From Candidatus Schekmanbacteria bacterium (lineage in GTDB: Bacteria > CSSED10-310 > JACPHN01): 64,000 nt of DNA. Of the stretch, positions 45,207-54,533 are shown piece by piece. Where the stretch lies: positions 59,882 to 123,881 of the forward strand of contig JACPHN010000110.1 of the NCBI GenBank assembly GCA_016188575.1, written 5' to 3'. A program made the translations under genes and the position numbers. The notes beneath the pieces are model-generated. The model did not search any database, was not told the origin of the DNA, and was given only the letters and a program-made list of their open reading frames with translations. Numbering within the stretch: position 1 is the stretch's first letter; each line of letters starts with the position of its first letter.

Positions 45207-47339
45207 TCAGCGACTGCGCAGGTAGCCGCCGTAGTGGGGGCGCTGGTACGAGTCATCGGCGCAATGCGCATCCACCCAGCTCACGCGCCGAATGTCCTCG
45301 ACGTGGCCGTCCGCCCGGCCCCGCACCGGCCGATACGTGTCGGACGGTAGCTCGCGCAGAAATCGACTCGGCTCGAGCGCTACGTAGTTGCCGGTGTAGT
45401 CTCGCGTCGAGCCTGGACAGCAAAGCGCGAGCCGATCCTTGGCCCGCGTACACGCGACGTAGAAAAGCCGGCGCTCCTCTTCTTCGCCACCACCGCTATC
45501 TCCCTCCACCTCCTTGACCGAGCGCGCGGAGGGGAACCGCTCCTCGTTGAGCCAGACGACGTACACTTCCTTGAACTCCAGCCCCTTCGCCCGGTGCACG
45601 GTGGAGAGCACGACCTTGCGCGGCGCAGCGTCGGCGGCGCTCTCATCTCCGGGAAGTACCCCGGAGCTGTCACCTGCGAGCGCCGAGTCACCGAGGAAAT
45701 CGTCCAGAGACTTTCCCCCGGCAAAATCAGCGACCCGCAGCAGGTCATCGACCCGTTGCCTCGCGTCCTCATACGACTTCGTCAGCAAGTCCACGTAGCC
45801 GCTGTGCAGGATCGCGCGCACCAGCTCGGCGGCCGGGGCCTTCCCCAGGTCCCCCGCCCCGGCACGCCAGCCCGCGGCGAAGGCGCTCATCAGGATTGCC
45901 CGTGCCTCATCCCACGATTCGCCTACCTTTCCCGTGAGCTTCAGCGCTGCCGCGGAAGCGTCATCCAAGTCCTCCGGTCCCCTCCAGACGTGGCGTGCCT
46001 GCACCTGCGGGCCGCCTGTCTGCACCTCGAGCGCCAGGCGCGCCAGCAGTTTTTGGGCGATGCGATCGGCGGTGGCCGGGCCGATCCGCGGGTAGAGGCC
46101 CAAGGCGCGCTGCCAGGCCACCAGATCCCCCGGATTCGCGAGGACGCGTAGAAAGGCAACCGTGTCCTTCACATGAGCGCGCTCAAAGAACCGCAGGCCG
46201 GAGCGAAGCTCGTAAGGAACGCCGCGCTCACGAAGTGCGAGATCCAGCTCGAGAGTGTGATAATGCGAGCGATACAGGACGGCGATCTCGTTCGGCGCCA
46301 CGCCGGCGCGCAGCGCTCGCTGAATGCACGAGACTACGAAGCCTGCCTGCTCCCGTTCGTTTTGCAGAAACACGAGCTCTGGCAGCGGTCCCTGCCCGCG
46401 TGCGGCAGTGAGGGTCTTGTCGAATCTGTGAACGTTGTGCCTTATGGACTCATTCGACAGTCGAATAATCTCCGGACTGCTCCGGTAGCTCTGCTCGAGC
46501 CGCACGACTAGACAGCTCGGGAAACGCTCGGGGAAGCTATAGATATTCGCGAAGTTGGCGCCGCGAAAGGAATAGATGGACTGTGCGTCATCACCCACGA
46601 CCATGACGTTGCGGTGAGTCGCCACGAGCCGATCCACAATGAGCGACTGCAGCGCATTCGTGTCCTGGAACTCATCGACGAGAACGTAGCGAAAACGCCT
46701 GCCCATCGCCTCTGCGATGTCCTCATGCTCCTCGAGAAGAAACAGCCACTGCAACAGCAAATCGTCGAAGTCCATTGCGGACTGCGACACCTTCAGTGCC
46801 CGATATCGGGCGCTGGCCTCACGCAGCGACTCGAGCGCGGGCACGAGCTCCTGAAAATGCAGCGGTACCAGCTCCTCGACGGGCATGACCCGTGCCGCCG
46901 CCTGGCCAAGGAGATGGCGGACAACGGCAGGTTTGGGTATCTGCTGCTGCAGGTCCTTCGGGAGACTTCGCGCAACCTGCCGCAGCAGCGCCTGCTGATC
47001 CGTGCCATCCAGAATGGAAAAGCCCCGCGGATACGGGATCCGATCCACATGGCGGCGCAGCAGTCGCAGAGCAACGTGGTGGAAGGTACCGGCCCACAAG
47101 TCGGCATCCAGCCCGAGCACCTGCTCGACCCGGGTCCGCATTTCCCGCGCCGCGCGGTTCGTGAAAGTCATGAGCAGAATATTGTAGGGCGCCACCCCAC
47201 GGTGAATAAGATGCGCCACCCGGCACGTCACGGTGCGCGTTTTCCCCGATCCCGCCCCCGCGATTACCAGGATCGGACCGTCTGCCGCCTCTACGGCGGC
47301 TCGCTGCTGCTCGTTCAGGTCCGCCAGGTAGTCCAGCAC
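45207..47339 (-). CDS. UvrD/PcrA/Rep-type superfamily I DNA helicase
   Basis: The 710-residue protein has the full SF1A motif set: LNEQQRAAVEA (Q motif), Walker A VIAGAGSGKT, TFTNRAAREM (Ia), LVDEFQDTN (II), VVGDDAQSIYSFRGA (III), LEQSYRSSPEI (IV), VVLSTVHRAKGLEFKEVYV (V) and RRLFYVACTRAKDRL (VI). These helicases move 3'-to-5' on single-stranded DNA in repair and replication restart. The 1B and 2B insertions are present. The C-terminus lacks the PcrA-type Tudor tail I would expect and ends in an Arg/Tyr-rich segment. It converges on cheW. Confidence 0.93.
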   Translation of the reverse strand: MLDYLADLNEQQRAAVEAADGPILVIAGAGSGKTRTVTCRVAHLIHRGVAPYNILLMTFTNRAAREMRTRVEQVLGLDADLWAGTFHHVALRLLRRHVDRIPYPRGFSILDGTDQQALLRQVARSLPKDLQQQIPKPAVVRHLLGQAAARVMPVEELVPLHFQELVPALESLREASARYRALKVSQSAMDFDDLLLQWLFLLEEHEDIAEAMGRRFRYVLVDEFQDTNALQSLIVDRLVATHRNVMVVGDDAQSIYSFRGANFANIYSFPERFPSCLVVRLEQSYRSSPEIIRLSNESIRHNVHRFDKTLTAARGQGPLPELVFLQNEREQAGFVVSCIQRALRAGVAPNEIAVLYRSHYHTLELDLALRERGVPYELRSGLRFFERAHVKDTVAFLRVLANPGDLVAWQRALGLYPRIGPATADRIAQKLLARLALEVQTGGPQVQARHVWRGPEDLDDASAAALKLTGKVGESWDEARAILMSAFAAGWRAGAGDLGKAPAAELVRAILHSGYVDLLTKSYEDARQRVDDLLRVADFAGGKSLDDFLGDSALAGDSSGVLPGDESAADAAPRKVVLSTVHRAKGLEFKEVYVVWLNEERFPSARSVKEVEGDSGGGEEEERRLFYVACTRAKDRLALCCPGSTRDYTGNYVALEPSRFLRELPSDTYRPVRGRADGHVEDIRRVSWVDAHCADDSYQRPHYGGYLRSR

Positions 47340-47429
47340 CGCTCGTCGCCCTCGCTGTGAACATTCGTCTTGACGGCATTACTGTATAGCCCGACCCGTC
47401 GCCGTTGTCTAATCGCGGAGGAAGTGATC

Positions 47430-48884
47430 ATGATCCTCGAGCGCCACCACGCACTGTTGACCGACCTCTACCAGCTCACGATGATGGGCGGGTACCACCG
47501 CCACGAGCAGTTTCGCGAGCGCCGCGCGGCATTCGAGCTCTTTTTTCGGCGGGTGCCGTTTGGTGGCGGCTATTGCATCGCCGCGGGTCTTGCCGACGTC
47601 GTCACCTATATTCGCAGCCTCAGCTTTGGAGCTGACGAGCTCGGGTACCTCGAGCGGCTTGGACTCTTCGGGCGGGAGTTTCTGGATTTTTTGAAAACTT
47701 TCCGCTTTGCGGGCGATCTTTGGGCGGTGCCCGAAGGAACCGTGGTCTTTGCCCATGAGCCGCTGTTGCGCGTCGAAGCGCGGTTGCCGGAAGCCCAGTT
47801 GGTCGAGACCGCGCTGCTCAACATCCTGAACTTTCAGACTCTCATTGCTACGAAGGCGGCGCGCATCTGCGATGCCGCGGGCGGCGCCCCAGTCCTGGAG
47901 TTCGGCCTGCGCAGAGCGCAAGGGGTCGATGGGTCTCTCAGCGCTTCGCGAGCGGCCTGTATCGGTGGCTGTGTCGGCACGAGCAACGTGCTCGCGGGCA
48001 TGCTATACGGGTTGGCGCCGCGCGGCACCCAGGCGCACGCGTGGATCATGGCTTTTGGTGACGAGCTTGCGGCGTTCCGCGCCTATGCGGATACCTACCC
48101 GGACGCCTGCTTGCTGCTCGTAGACACCTACGACACTCTGCGCACCGGTGTCCCCAACGCCATTACCGCGGCCAAGGAGCTTGAGGCACGGGGACATTGC
48201 TTTCTTGGCATTCGCCTGGACTCCGGAGATCTCGCCTACCTGAGCCGGGAAGCGCGCCGCATGCTGGACGAGGCCGGACTTGAGCACGCCAAGATTGTTG
48301 CCTCCAACGATCTGGATGAATACGCGATTGCTGAGCTCCGCAAGAACGGCGCGCGAGTCGACATGTGGGGCGTCGGCACGAACCTCGTGACGGCGCGCGA
48401 CTGCCCGGCGCTCGGGGGAGTCTACAAGCTCGTCGCCATCGCGGCGGAGGACGGCTCATGGATACCCCGGATCAAGTTGTCGAGCAACGGGGAGAAAACC
48501 ACAAATCCCGGTGTCAAGCAGATTCTCCGCTTCACCGACAGTGCCGGAACACTACTAGGCGACGTGCTCGCGGATGCTTCCGAGGCGCTCCCCGAGCGGG
48601 GATCCCCGGTCCTCTCATCGCACCTCCTTGACGCCCGGGAGCGGCGGAGCATTGCGGGCTGGGACCGCGTGGAGGCGCTGCTCGTGCCCGTGTTTTCAGG
48701 TGGCGAGCTGGTCGGCGACCAGCCGGAGCTCCCGGCCATCCGCCTGCGCGCTCAGCAGCAACGCGACCGCCTGCCCTCGGGCACGCGCCGGCTCACTGAA
48801 CCCGACCCCATCTGGGTGGGTCTCAGCAGCGCTGTCCTTGAAACGAAGATTGCGCTAACGCGAGCCGCGGCGAATCGTGAGTGA
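47430..48884 (+). CDS. pncB: nicotinate phosphoribosyltransferase
   Basis: The 484-residue enzyme of NAD salvage converts nicotinate and PRPP to nicotinate mononucleotide. Features are [19 protein letters not shown] at the N-terminus, [31 protein letters not shown] in the core (family 'FGLRRAxGxDGA...[17 protein letters not shown]'), and GIRLDSGDL, which binds the PRPP ribose. Start ATG 47430 has GGAGG eight bases upstream; GTG 47424 is a near alternative. It is divergent from the helicase gene. Confidence 0.93.
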   Translation: MILERHHALLTDLYQLTMMGGYHRHEQFRERRAAFELFFRRVPFGGGYCIAAGLADVVTYIRSLSFGADELGYLERLGLFGREFLDFLKTFRFAGDLWAVPEGTVVFAHEPLLRVEARLPEAQLVETALLNILNFQTLIATKAARICDAAGGAPVLEFGLRRAQGVDGSLSASRAACIGGCVGTSNVLAGMLYGLAPRGTQAHAWIMAFGDELAAFRAYADTYPDACLLLVDTYDTLRTGVPNAITAAKELEARGHCFLGIRLDSGDLAYLSREARRMLDEAGLEHAKIVASNDLDEYAIAELRKNGARVDMWGVGTNLVTARDCPALGGVYKLVAIAAEDGSWIPRIKLSSNGEKTTNPGVKQILRFTDSAGTLLGDVLADASEALPERGSPVLSSHLLDARERRSIAGWDRVEALLVPVFSGGELVGDQPELPAIRLRAQQQRDRLPSGTRRLTEPDPIWVGLSSAVLETKIALTRAAANRE

Positions 48885-48911
48885 CCGGCGTGCGTGACCA
48901 CACCGGGGTGA

Positions 48912-49307
48912 TCACGCAAGTACTTTCTGTATCACGACCTTGAGCTCGTGAATGCGCACCGGCTTGTTGATGTACTCGACAGCGCCCTGATCCATGGCTT
49001 CGAGATAGGAGTCCACGCCGCAGTAGGCCGTCATGACGATCACACGCCCCTTGAATCCACCCTCGCGCAAGCGCCTTACAAAGGTCATGCCGTCCATGTT
49101 CGGCATCTTGAGGTCGGTGATCACCAAGTCAACGTGCGCTTCGCTCATCGCCTCCAGCGCACACATCCCATCCTCGGCCGTGACCACGACATACCCCTCG
49201 CGCCGAAGCAGCCGAGCAAGACCTTCGCGTGCGTGCTCTTCGTCGTCAACAATGAGAAGATGCTTTTTCTCAGGTACAGCGTTCACAACCTTGCTTCTCG
49301 CTGTCAC
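48912..49307 (-). CDS. single-domain response regulator
   Basis: The 131-residue protein is one receiver domain: Asp 21/22 in LIVDDEE, phospho-acceptor Asp 65 in VITDLKMPNMDGM, Thr 93 in VIVMTAY, and Lys 115 in INKPV. Phosphorylation at Asp 65 is expected. There is no output domain, so it likely acts by protein contact or passes phosphate on. No kinase is adjacent. Start GTG/ATG choice is not decisive; about 13 residues precede the first strand. It lies 56 bases downstream of the subtilase gene. Confidence 0.9.
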   Translation of the reverse strand: MTARSKVVNAVPEKKHLLIVDDEEHAREGLARLLRREGYVVVTAEDGMCALEAMSEAHVDLVITDLKMPNMDGMTFVRRLREGGFKGRVIVMTAYCGVDSYLEAMDQGAVEYINKPVRIHELKVVIQKVLA

Positions 49308-49363
49308 TCCCGCGCTTGCACGCGGCGCTCAAACCACCTTGGCTTTTTCCTAGAACCCACATC

Positions 49364-51073
49364 TTACTGTATAGCCCTGCGCTTGAACGCTCGCAACTGG
49401 CGATCTCCTTTCTGTCGTCCGTACCTCTGCCTGGTGCCCGAAACGTGATTGCAGAAGACTACCACAGCGAGCAAGGCCAGCGAAACGTGAAGATCCGCGC
49501 GCTCCCCGGCCGCGGTGTCCCGGAAGCAACCACCGCCTCCACCGCCTCCATCGTCGCCCGGCTCCTCTTCGGATCCTCCAAGAGCGACTACGGGGTTGAT
49601 CAGACCGTACCCATAAAGGTCATCCTTTCCGGGCTCGCCGAGATCGCTGGCAGTGTCGCGAAGTCGCTGCTCGAGGTCAAGAGCCGCGGTCCCATTGGCC
49701 ACCATCAGGCCGGCCAATCCGGTCACGTGCGGGGCTGCCATGGAGGTGCCGACGAACGGGCAGTAGGTGTCCCCGAGGGCGCTTGACCAGCACGTGCTGT
49801 AAACCCCGTCGCTGCCGTCAGTAGCCGGCGCCAGGCCACCTGGAGCGGCGACATCGACTTCGGGCCCCCGATTTGAATAGATCGCCAGCGTCTTCTGCGG
49901 TCCCACCGCGCTGACACCGACGACTCCCGTGCAGTTTGCGGGCTCTCCGACAAAGCTGGTGGAATTTCCAGCCGCAGCCACCACCACGACGTTGCGGGAG
50001 CGCAGGCTGTCTACCGCCGCCTGAAAGGTGCCAGAGCACGGTTCCTGCGCGCCCAGGCTCATATTGATTACCGGAGTCGGCATGTCCAGGGTCACTCCTC
50101 GGGAAGTGACTCCCGCCAGGTACATCATGCCGTCGACAATCTGTGAGGTACAGCCGGCGGAGCTGTTTTCTCCCTGGGCGGGATAGAGCGCCCGGACGCC
50201 GATGAGCCGGGCGTTCCAGATGATTCCCGCGACGCCGACGCCGTTATTGCTGGCGGCGCCGATTGTTCCCGCAACGTGCGTGCCGTGACTCCGGTAGAAG
50301 GGGAAATCTGGATGAGCCACGTCACTGGCGTCGTCGTCGGGACCTGGCGTGGGGTCGTTTTCATACGCGACATCGGACGGACCGCCGCACTCCGCGGCGT
50401 TGACGAAGTCATAGTCGCGTGCGACGTCATAAGATGGCGCCAGGTCGGGATGGCGGATGCTAAAACCAGAATCGACGATGCCAATGGGAATACTTGTCGC
50501 TCCCGTCTCCAGGTCCCAGGCTTTCTCCCAGCTCAGGAATGACGGCCTCAGGTGCCACTGCTTGGCGTACTCCGGGTCATTTGGCGTCGCGTAGGCAGTA
50601 AGAACGTAGTCCGGCTCCGCAAACTCGACTCGCGGGTCGCTCCGCGCCGCCGCCAATGTCGCCGAGAAATCGGCGTTAGGCGCCACACGCGCTACGTGCA
50701 CACCAATCCCGGCGAGCACTCTGTCGGAGTACAGCCCGTGCTCGGTGAGAAACACCTGCGCCGACGCCGCGCTCAGGCGCTCGTCAAACTTCACGAGCAG
50801 CGTGCCGGGAGCGTGAGGAGCGAGCCCATCGGCAGTGCGGGCTCCCGCGGCCGCAAGCGCGGGGGCCAGGCCCATAGCGCAGCATAGGGCGGCCACGCCG
50901 GCGCCACAGAATGCTCGTGACGCCTGCCTGCGCAGCGAGCGCAGGGAATGCGCCGCTGAACGCGCTGCGCACGGCCATTCGCCGAAGCTGCGGCCGTAGG
51001 CTGGGACAGCACAGTCATCGTTGCGCTTTGGAACAGCGATGCGGAACGAAAGCTGCCTGGGACGATGATTCAT
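49364..51073 (-). CDS. secreted subtilisin-family (S8) serine protease
   Basis: The 569-residue protein has a long Arg-rich start, a hydrophobic signal segment (GAGVAALCCAMGLAPALAAAG), an inhibitor-I9-like propeptide (PGTLLVKFDERLSAASAQVF) and an S8 catalytic domain: Asp in IGIVDSGFSI, His in SHGTHVAGTIG, Ser in GTSMAAPHVTG. The tail has a Gly-run ending in Cys (near 519), a hydrophobic stretch (LALLAVVVFCN), then Arg/Lys residues, resembling Gly–Cys–membrane–basic C-terminal sorting tails. ATG 51073 is preceded by AAGGA. A GGAG-type operon link to the response regulator is possible. Confidence 0.92.
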   Translation of the reverse strand: MNHRPRQLSFRIAVPKRNDDCAVPAYGRSFGEWPCAARSAAHSLRSLRRQASRAFCGAGVAALCCAMGLAPALAAAGARTADGLAPHAPGTLLVKFDERLSAASAQVFLTEHGLYSDRVLAGIGVHVARVAPNADFSATLAAARSDPRVEFAEPDYVLTAYATPNDPEYAKQWHLRPSFLSWEKAWDLETGATSIPIGIVDSGFSIRHPDLAPSYDVARDYDFVNAAECGGPSDVAYENDPTPGPDDDASDVAHPDFPFYRSHGTHVAGTIGAASNNGVGVAGIIWNARLIGVRALYPAQGENSSAGCTSQIVDGMMYLAGVTSRGVTLDMPTPVINMSLGAQEPCSGTFQAAVDSLRSRNVVVVAAAGNSTSFVGEPANCTGVVGVSAVGPQKTLAIYSNRGPEVDVAAPGGLAPATDGSDGVYSTCWSSALGDTYCPFVGTSMAAPHVTGLAGLMVANGTAALDLEQRLRDTASDLGEPGKDDLYGYGLINPVVALGGSEEEPGDDGGGGGGGCFRDTAAGERADLHVSLALLAVVVFCNHVSGTRQRYGRQKGDRQLRAFKRRAIQ

Positions 51074-51255
51074 GGTGCCATCCTTATTCCTTGGATACCG
51101 CGTCCTCTTGGCCGCCGGGCCGTGGTGGGGGCGGTTTGCGCGTACTGAGTGGTGAGCCGGGACGAGTAGAAATGAGTCTTGCGCCGACTCGCTCCCGTGG
51201 TCAACTGCCGATCATACTCCGCGGCCGGCTGGTCGATCTCTCTGCCGAGCTCGCG

Positions 51256-52077
51256 TCACTGCCCCCGATCCGCCCCAACAACGGGGTTCCGCAGGATCCC
51301 AAGCGAGGAAATCTCCACCTCAACAACATCGCCGGGCGCGAGAAACCGCGGCGGAGTCCGCGCGACGCCGACTCCAGATGGTGTTCCCGTCAGAATCACC
51401 GTTCCTGGAAGCAGCGTCGTCCCCTGGGAGAGGTAGGCGATCAACTCCGCTACCGAGAAAATCATGTCGCCCGTGGTCGTCTGTTGCATGACCTCCCCAT
51501 TGACCCTTGTAGTCAATGTCAACGATTGCGGATCGGCAACCTCTTCGGGCGTCACGAGATCGGGACCGAGCGGGCAGAAGGTGTCAAAGCTCTTGCCCCG
51601 AACCCACTGTCCACCCCCTGCGTCGCGCTGCCATCGACGCGCCGACACGTCGTTGCCGATGGTGTATCCGAGCACGTGCTCAAGCGCCATCGGCGCGGAC
51701 ACGTTCTTTGCGCGCCGCCCGATCACCACGGCGAGCTCGCCTTCGAAGTCTACCTGCGGGGGGTCGGCGCAACAGCCCGGAATGACGATAGGACCGTCGG
51801 GATCCTGCACCGCCGCGGGGTTCTTCATGAACAGGACGGGGCGCTCGGGCACCGGCCTGCCGGTCTCCGCTGCGTGTGCCCGATAGTTCACGCCAATGCA
51901 AAGCACGGCCGCGGGAACGACAGGGGCCAAGAACCGGGGGCTGCGCAGCCTAACCCCCGAGCCGACGGGGGGCTCGCCGTCCTGAATGGCCGATGCCAGC
52001 GCTTCTACCCAGTCCTCTTCCTGTCGCTGTCCCCACCTGCTTGTTCCCGTGTCATCACGAAAGCGGACGATGCGCAT
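51256..52077 (-). CDS. fumarylacetoacetate hydrolase family protein
   Basis: The 273-residue protein has the FAH metal-binding acids in [12 protein letters not shown] and an Asp in [11 protein letters not shown], plus [30 protein letters not shown] and TGTPSGVG. Family members cleave C–C bonds in diketo or keto-enol acids, or act as oxaloacetate decarboxylases or isomerases, with Mg or Mn. The length is typical of the two-domain 'FAHD1-like' type. The exact reaction is not deducible. It follows ssb by 12 bases on the same strand. Confidence 0.92.
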   Translation of the reverse strand: MRIVRFRDDTGTSRWGQRQEEDWVEALASAIQDGEPPVGSGVRLRSPRFLAPVVPAAVLCIGVNYRAHAAETGRPVPERPVLFMKNPAAVQDPDGPIVIPGCCADPPQVDFEGELAVVIGRRAKNVSAPMALEHVLGYTIGNDVSARRWQRDAGGGQWVRGKSFDTFCPLGPDLVTPEEVADPQSLTLTTRVNGEVMQQTTTGDMIFSVAELIAYLSQGTTLLPGTVILTGTPSGVGVARTPPRFLAPGDVVEVEISSLGILRNPVVGADRGQ

Positions 52078-52089
52078 GTCTCGAAATTC

Positions 52090-52596
52090 CTAGAAAGGCA
52101 CGTCGTCCTCAAATGGGGGATAATCCTCGTACGGTGGCTCGCTTTCGTCTTGCGGCTGCTGCTGCGGCTGAGGCTGCCGGCGCGGCTCATTCGGCGCGGC
52201 CTGGGGCCGCGGCTGGCGGGCTCGGGGCGCCTCGCTGCCGCTCGCCTCCTCTCCCGGAGCCCCGCCGCCACGTCCGAGAAATTGCACATTTCGCGCAATA
52301 ACCTCCACCTTGCTGCGTCGTTCCCCCTCTTGCGTGTCCCACGATCGTTCCTGCAGCCGCCCCTCTACCAGGGCGCTCCGGCCCTTGACCAGGAACCGGC
52401 TACACGCCTCTCCCATCTTCCCGAATACCGCGACGTCTATGAACAGCGTCTCCTCCTGCCGATCGCCCTCCTGGCGCCTGACCGCGGTCGTGACCGCCAA
52501 GCGCATGCGGCAAACGCCGACGCCGGAAGTCGTGTAGCGCATCTCCGGGTCCCGCGTGAGGTTGCCCACCAAGACAATGTGGTTGTAACCGGACAC
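52090..52596 (-). CDS. ssb: single-stranded DNA-binding protein
   Basis: The 168-residue SSB begins with an OB fold (HIVLVGNLTRDPEMRYTTSG, FIDVAVFGKMGEACSRFLVKG, VEGRLQERSWDTQEGE), continues with a Gly/Gln/Pro-rich linker, and ends in the acidic tip PPFEDDVPF that docks partner proteins such as RecO and PriA. Full length for the family. The FAH gene follows 12 bases downstream, probably in the same transcript. Confidence 0.97.
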   Translation of the reverse strand: MSGYNHIVLVGNLTRDPEMRYTTSGVGVCRMRLAVTTAVRRQEGDRQEETLFIDVAVFGKMGEACSRFLVKGRSALVEGRLQERSWDTQEGERRSKVEVIARNVQFLGRGGGAPGEEASGSEAPRARQPRPQAAPNEPRRQPQPQQQPQDESEPPYEDYPPFEDDVPF

Positions 52597-52697
52597 TCGA
52601 TCCTCCTACCCTCGGCACTCCGGAACAAACCGCGAGGCCGCCGTGTTTCAGAAATCGACCTCGTACAGGTCACGATGATCTGTTTGCATCTTGGAGC

Positions 52698-53075
52698 CTA
52701 ACTGTCGAAGTCCGACCGTATGGGTTCCCGACACCGCCCGCAGCGCGCGGCCCGGAAACGACGCTCCTTGGGAAAGCGATTCTTTGTGTTACAATGCGGG
52801 CACATGAAGACCACATATCCCGCAGCCCATTGCTCCTTGAGATACTGGAGCTCGTCTTCGATGACCTCGCTATCGCGCTCGCGGCGCCGTTCGTCCGCAA
52901 GCTCTTCCAGCTTGCCCTCGGCTGCCCGGATGTCGCTTCCGCAGGCCCCACAGAACCGCCTGGTGAGAGAATTCTCGGCCTTGCAGGCCGGGCATCGACC
53001 GATGAGCGAGTACCCGCAACCGCCGCAAAAGCGCACCTTCTGCTCGTTCGCAAACCCGCAGATGGGACAGCGCAT
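52698..53075 (-). CDS. zinc-ribbon protein
   Basis: The 125-residue protein opens with CPICGFANEQKVRFCGGCGYSL and CPACKAENSLTRRFCGACGSDI, two CxxC pairs each of a double zinc ribbon. A charged helix (LEELADERRRERDSEVIEDELQYL) leads to a third ribbon (CPHCNTKNRFPKERRFRAARCGRCREPI). Such proteins bind Zn and often scaffold other proteins or nucleic acid. There is no specific family call. It is on the same strand as ssb, 101 bases upstream. Confidence 0.85.
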   Translation of the reverse strand: MRCPICGFANEQKVRFCGGCGYSLIGRCPACKAENSLTRRFCGACGSDIRAAEGKLEELADERRRERDSEVIEDELQYLKEQWAAGYVVFMCPHCNTKNRFPKERRFRAARCGRCREPIRSDFDS

Positions 53076-53146
53076 ATCAGACCTCCCGTTCCTTTCACCG
53101 ACACGCTACGGCGCCTCCCGACTCTTGTCAAGCCGCGCCTGACCGA

Positions 53147-53656
53147 GTGCACATGCAGATGGACCAGCACAATCCATTTTACCGCGCGGCGCTGCTCGTC
53201 GGATGCGTATCATGTCTTGTCCTCGCAGCGCTCCTCGGCTTCCAGATTGGCCGCTTGCCGTTGGCCTCTACCCGCACCGCGGGTGCCGTCGCCCCGCCCA
53301 CGCGCCCAGCAGTGACCGCAGTGCCGACAGTCGTGACGCGGGCCGCCTCCGCGCTCCCGCCGGCGACGACAGCCGCATCCGGCACCCCGGCCGACGCCGC
53401 TCGTCAGGCGCCGCCGTCGCAGGATGGGTTGGTGCTTCAGGTGTACTCCTTGAGCCGCCGGGACGCGGCCGAGCGATCCGCCGACGAGCTCCGCAGAGCC
53501 GGCTTCCCGGCCTACGTTCAGGACGCGCATACTGGTGACGGCAAACCCAGTTTCCGAGTTCGCATTGGCCCACTGGCCACGCAGGCAGACGCAGCACAGG
53601 CGACTGCACAGCTCATCGCCAGAGGCTTCGGCCAACCCTGGATCGTCAAGGAATGA
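53147..53656 (+). CDS. SPOR-domain membrane protein
   Basis: Up to 169 residues. GTG 53147, ATG 53153 and ATG 53159 are all in frame. A short cytoplasmic start precedes one membrane helix (LLVGCVSCLVLAALLGFQI), a Thr/Ala/Pro-rich periplasmic linker, and a SPOR-like domain (LVLQVYSLSRRDAAERSADELRRAGFPAYVQ, then FRVRIGPLATQADAAQATAQLIARGF). SPOR domains bind denuded peptidoglycan at division sites. It lacks an enzymatic domain. Its 5' region overlaps nothing; the zinc-ribbon gene is divergent from it. Confidence 0.88.
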   Translation: MHMQMDQHNPFYRAALLVGCVSCLVLAALLGFQIGRLPLASTRTAGAVAPPTRPAVTAVPTVVTRAASALPPATTAASGTPADAARQAPPSQDGLVLQVYSLSRRDAAERSADELRRAGFPAYVQDAHTGDGKPSFRVRIGPLATQADAAQATAQLIARGFGQPWIVKE

Positions 53657-53797
53657 CCAGAATACCTGCCCCTGACTTCACCGGTGCGCCCAGGGCGGTA
53701 GGTGCCTGGCCATTTGTAGCGCTCCCGCGATTTTCGTGCTAACGTGGGGGCCTTCGCGGTAGCCCCAACAGTCCGCCCGCAAGCGAGTCAGTCGAAC

Positions 53798-54529
53798 ATG
53801 GATTTCGAGCGCCGGTACGTCCGGTTTCAAAGCAGCATCGTCGGACGGTGCATGGAAATGCTCGTGTTTGGCGAAGCCGGAGCACCCATTCTGGCTTTTC
53901 CGCCCGCCAGGGGCCGATTCTTTGACTGGGAGGATCACGGCCTGATAGCTGCCCTGGCACGGCAGATCGCCAGTGGATGGAACCAGATTTGGTGTCTCGA
54001 TGGTATGGACGAGTGCTCGTTCTTTAGCGCCTACCTGCACCCCCGCGATCGCTTGCAGAATCATCAGCGCTGGGAAGAACATCTGGTGCAGGAAGTCCTG
54101 GCACGCGTCCGGCAGCAGAATCCTGACACCTACGTCATGACTGCGGGCTGCGGATTCGGCGCATACCATGCGGCTAACTTTGCCATGCGCCATCCCGGCC
54201 TGATTCGCCGCTGTATCGCCATGGGGGGAGAGCTCAATATCCGGAATTTCTTTGACGGTGTTGATGATGCTCTGCTCTATTTTCACAACCCCGAGGAATA
54301 CATGGCGAACATGCACGATGAGATGCTGCTGAAACTCTTCAGGGAAAAACTCGACATCGTTCTGGCGGTGCCGCGCAACGGGCCTTCCGAGCTCCTGGAA
54401 AGCAATCGGCGCATGGCCGCCATCCTCGCTGGGAAGCGAATCCCCCATTCGTTGGACTATTGGGAAAGCCCCGGCGATGATTGGGCGCTGTGGCGGGCGC
54501 AACTGGTGACCTACGTAGGCCGTCTCTAA
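53798..54529 (+). CDS. esterase-fold protein with apparently lost catalytic residues
   Basis: The 243-residue alpha/beta-hydrolase-like protein resembles the putative-esterase group often written with a 'TGCSFGxYHAVN' nucleophile elbow and a 'HDWpyWr' His motif. Here the elbow reads TAGCGFGAYHAAN, with Gly 119 where Ser should be, and the end reads SPGDDWALWR, with Asp 227 where His should be. Both catalytic residues therefore seem absent, so it may be a pseudo-enzyme. ATG 53798; GTG 53744 is possible. It lies four bases upstream of bamA and must be cotranscribed with it. Confidence 0.75.
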   Translation: MDFERRYVRFQSSIVGRCMEMLVFGEAGAPILAFPPARGRFFDWEDHGLIAALARQIASGWNQIWCLDGMDECSFFSAYLHPRDRLQNHQRWEEHLVQEVLARVRQQNPDTYVMTAGCGFGAYHAANFAMRHPGLIRRCIAMGGELNIRNFFDGVDDALLYFHNPEEYMANMHDEMLLKLFREKLDIVLAVPRNGPSELLESNRRMAAILAGKRIPHSLDYWESPGDDWALWRAQLVTYVGRL

Positions 54530-54533
54530 CGCG

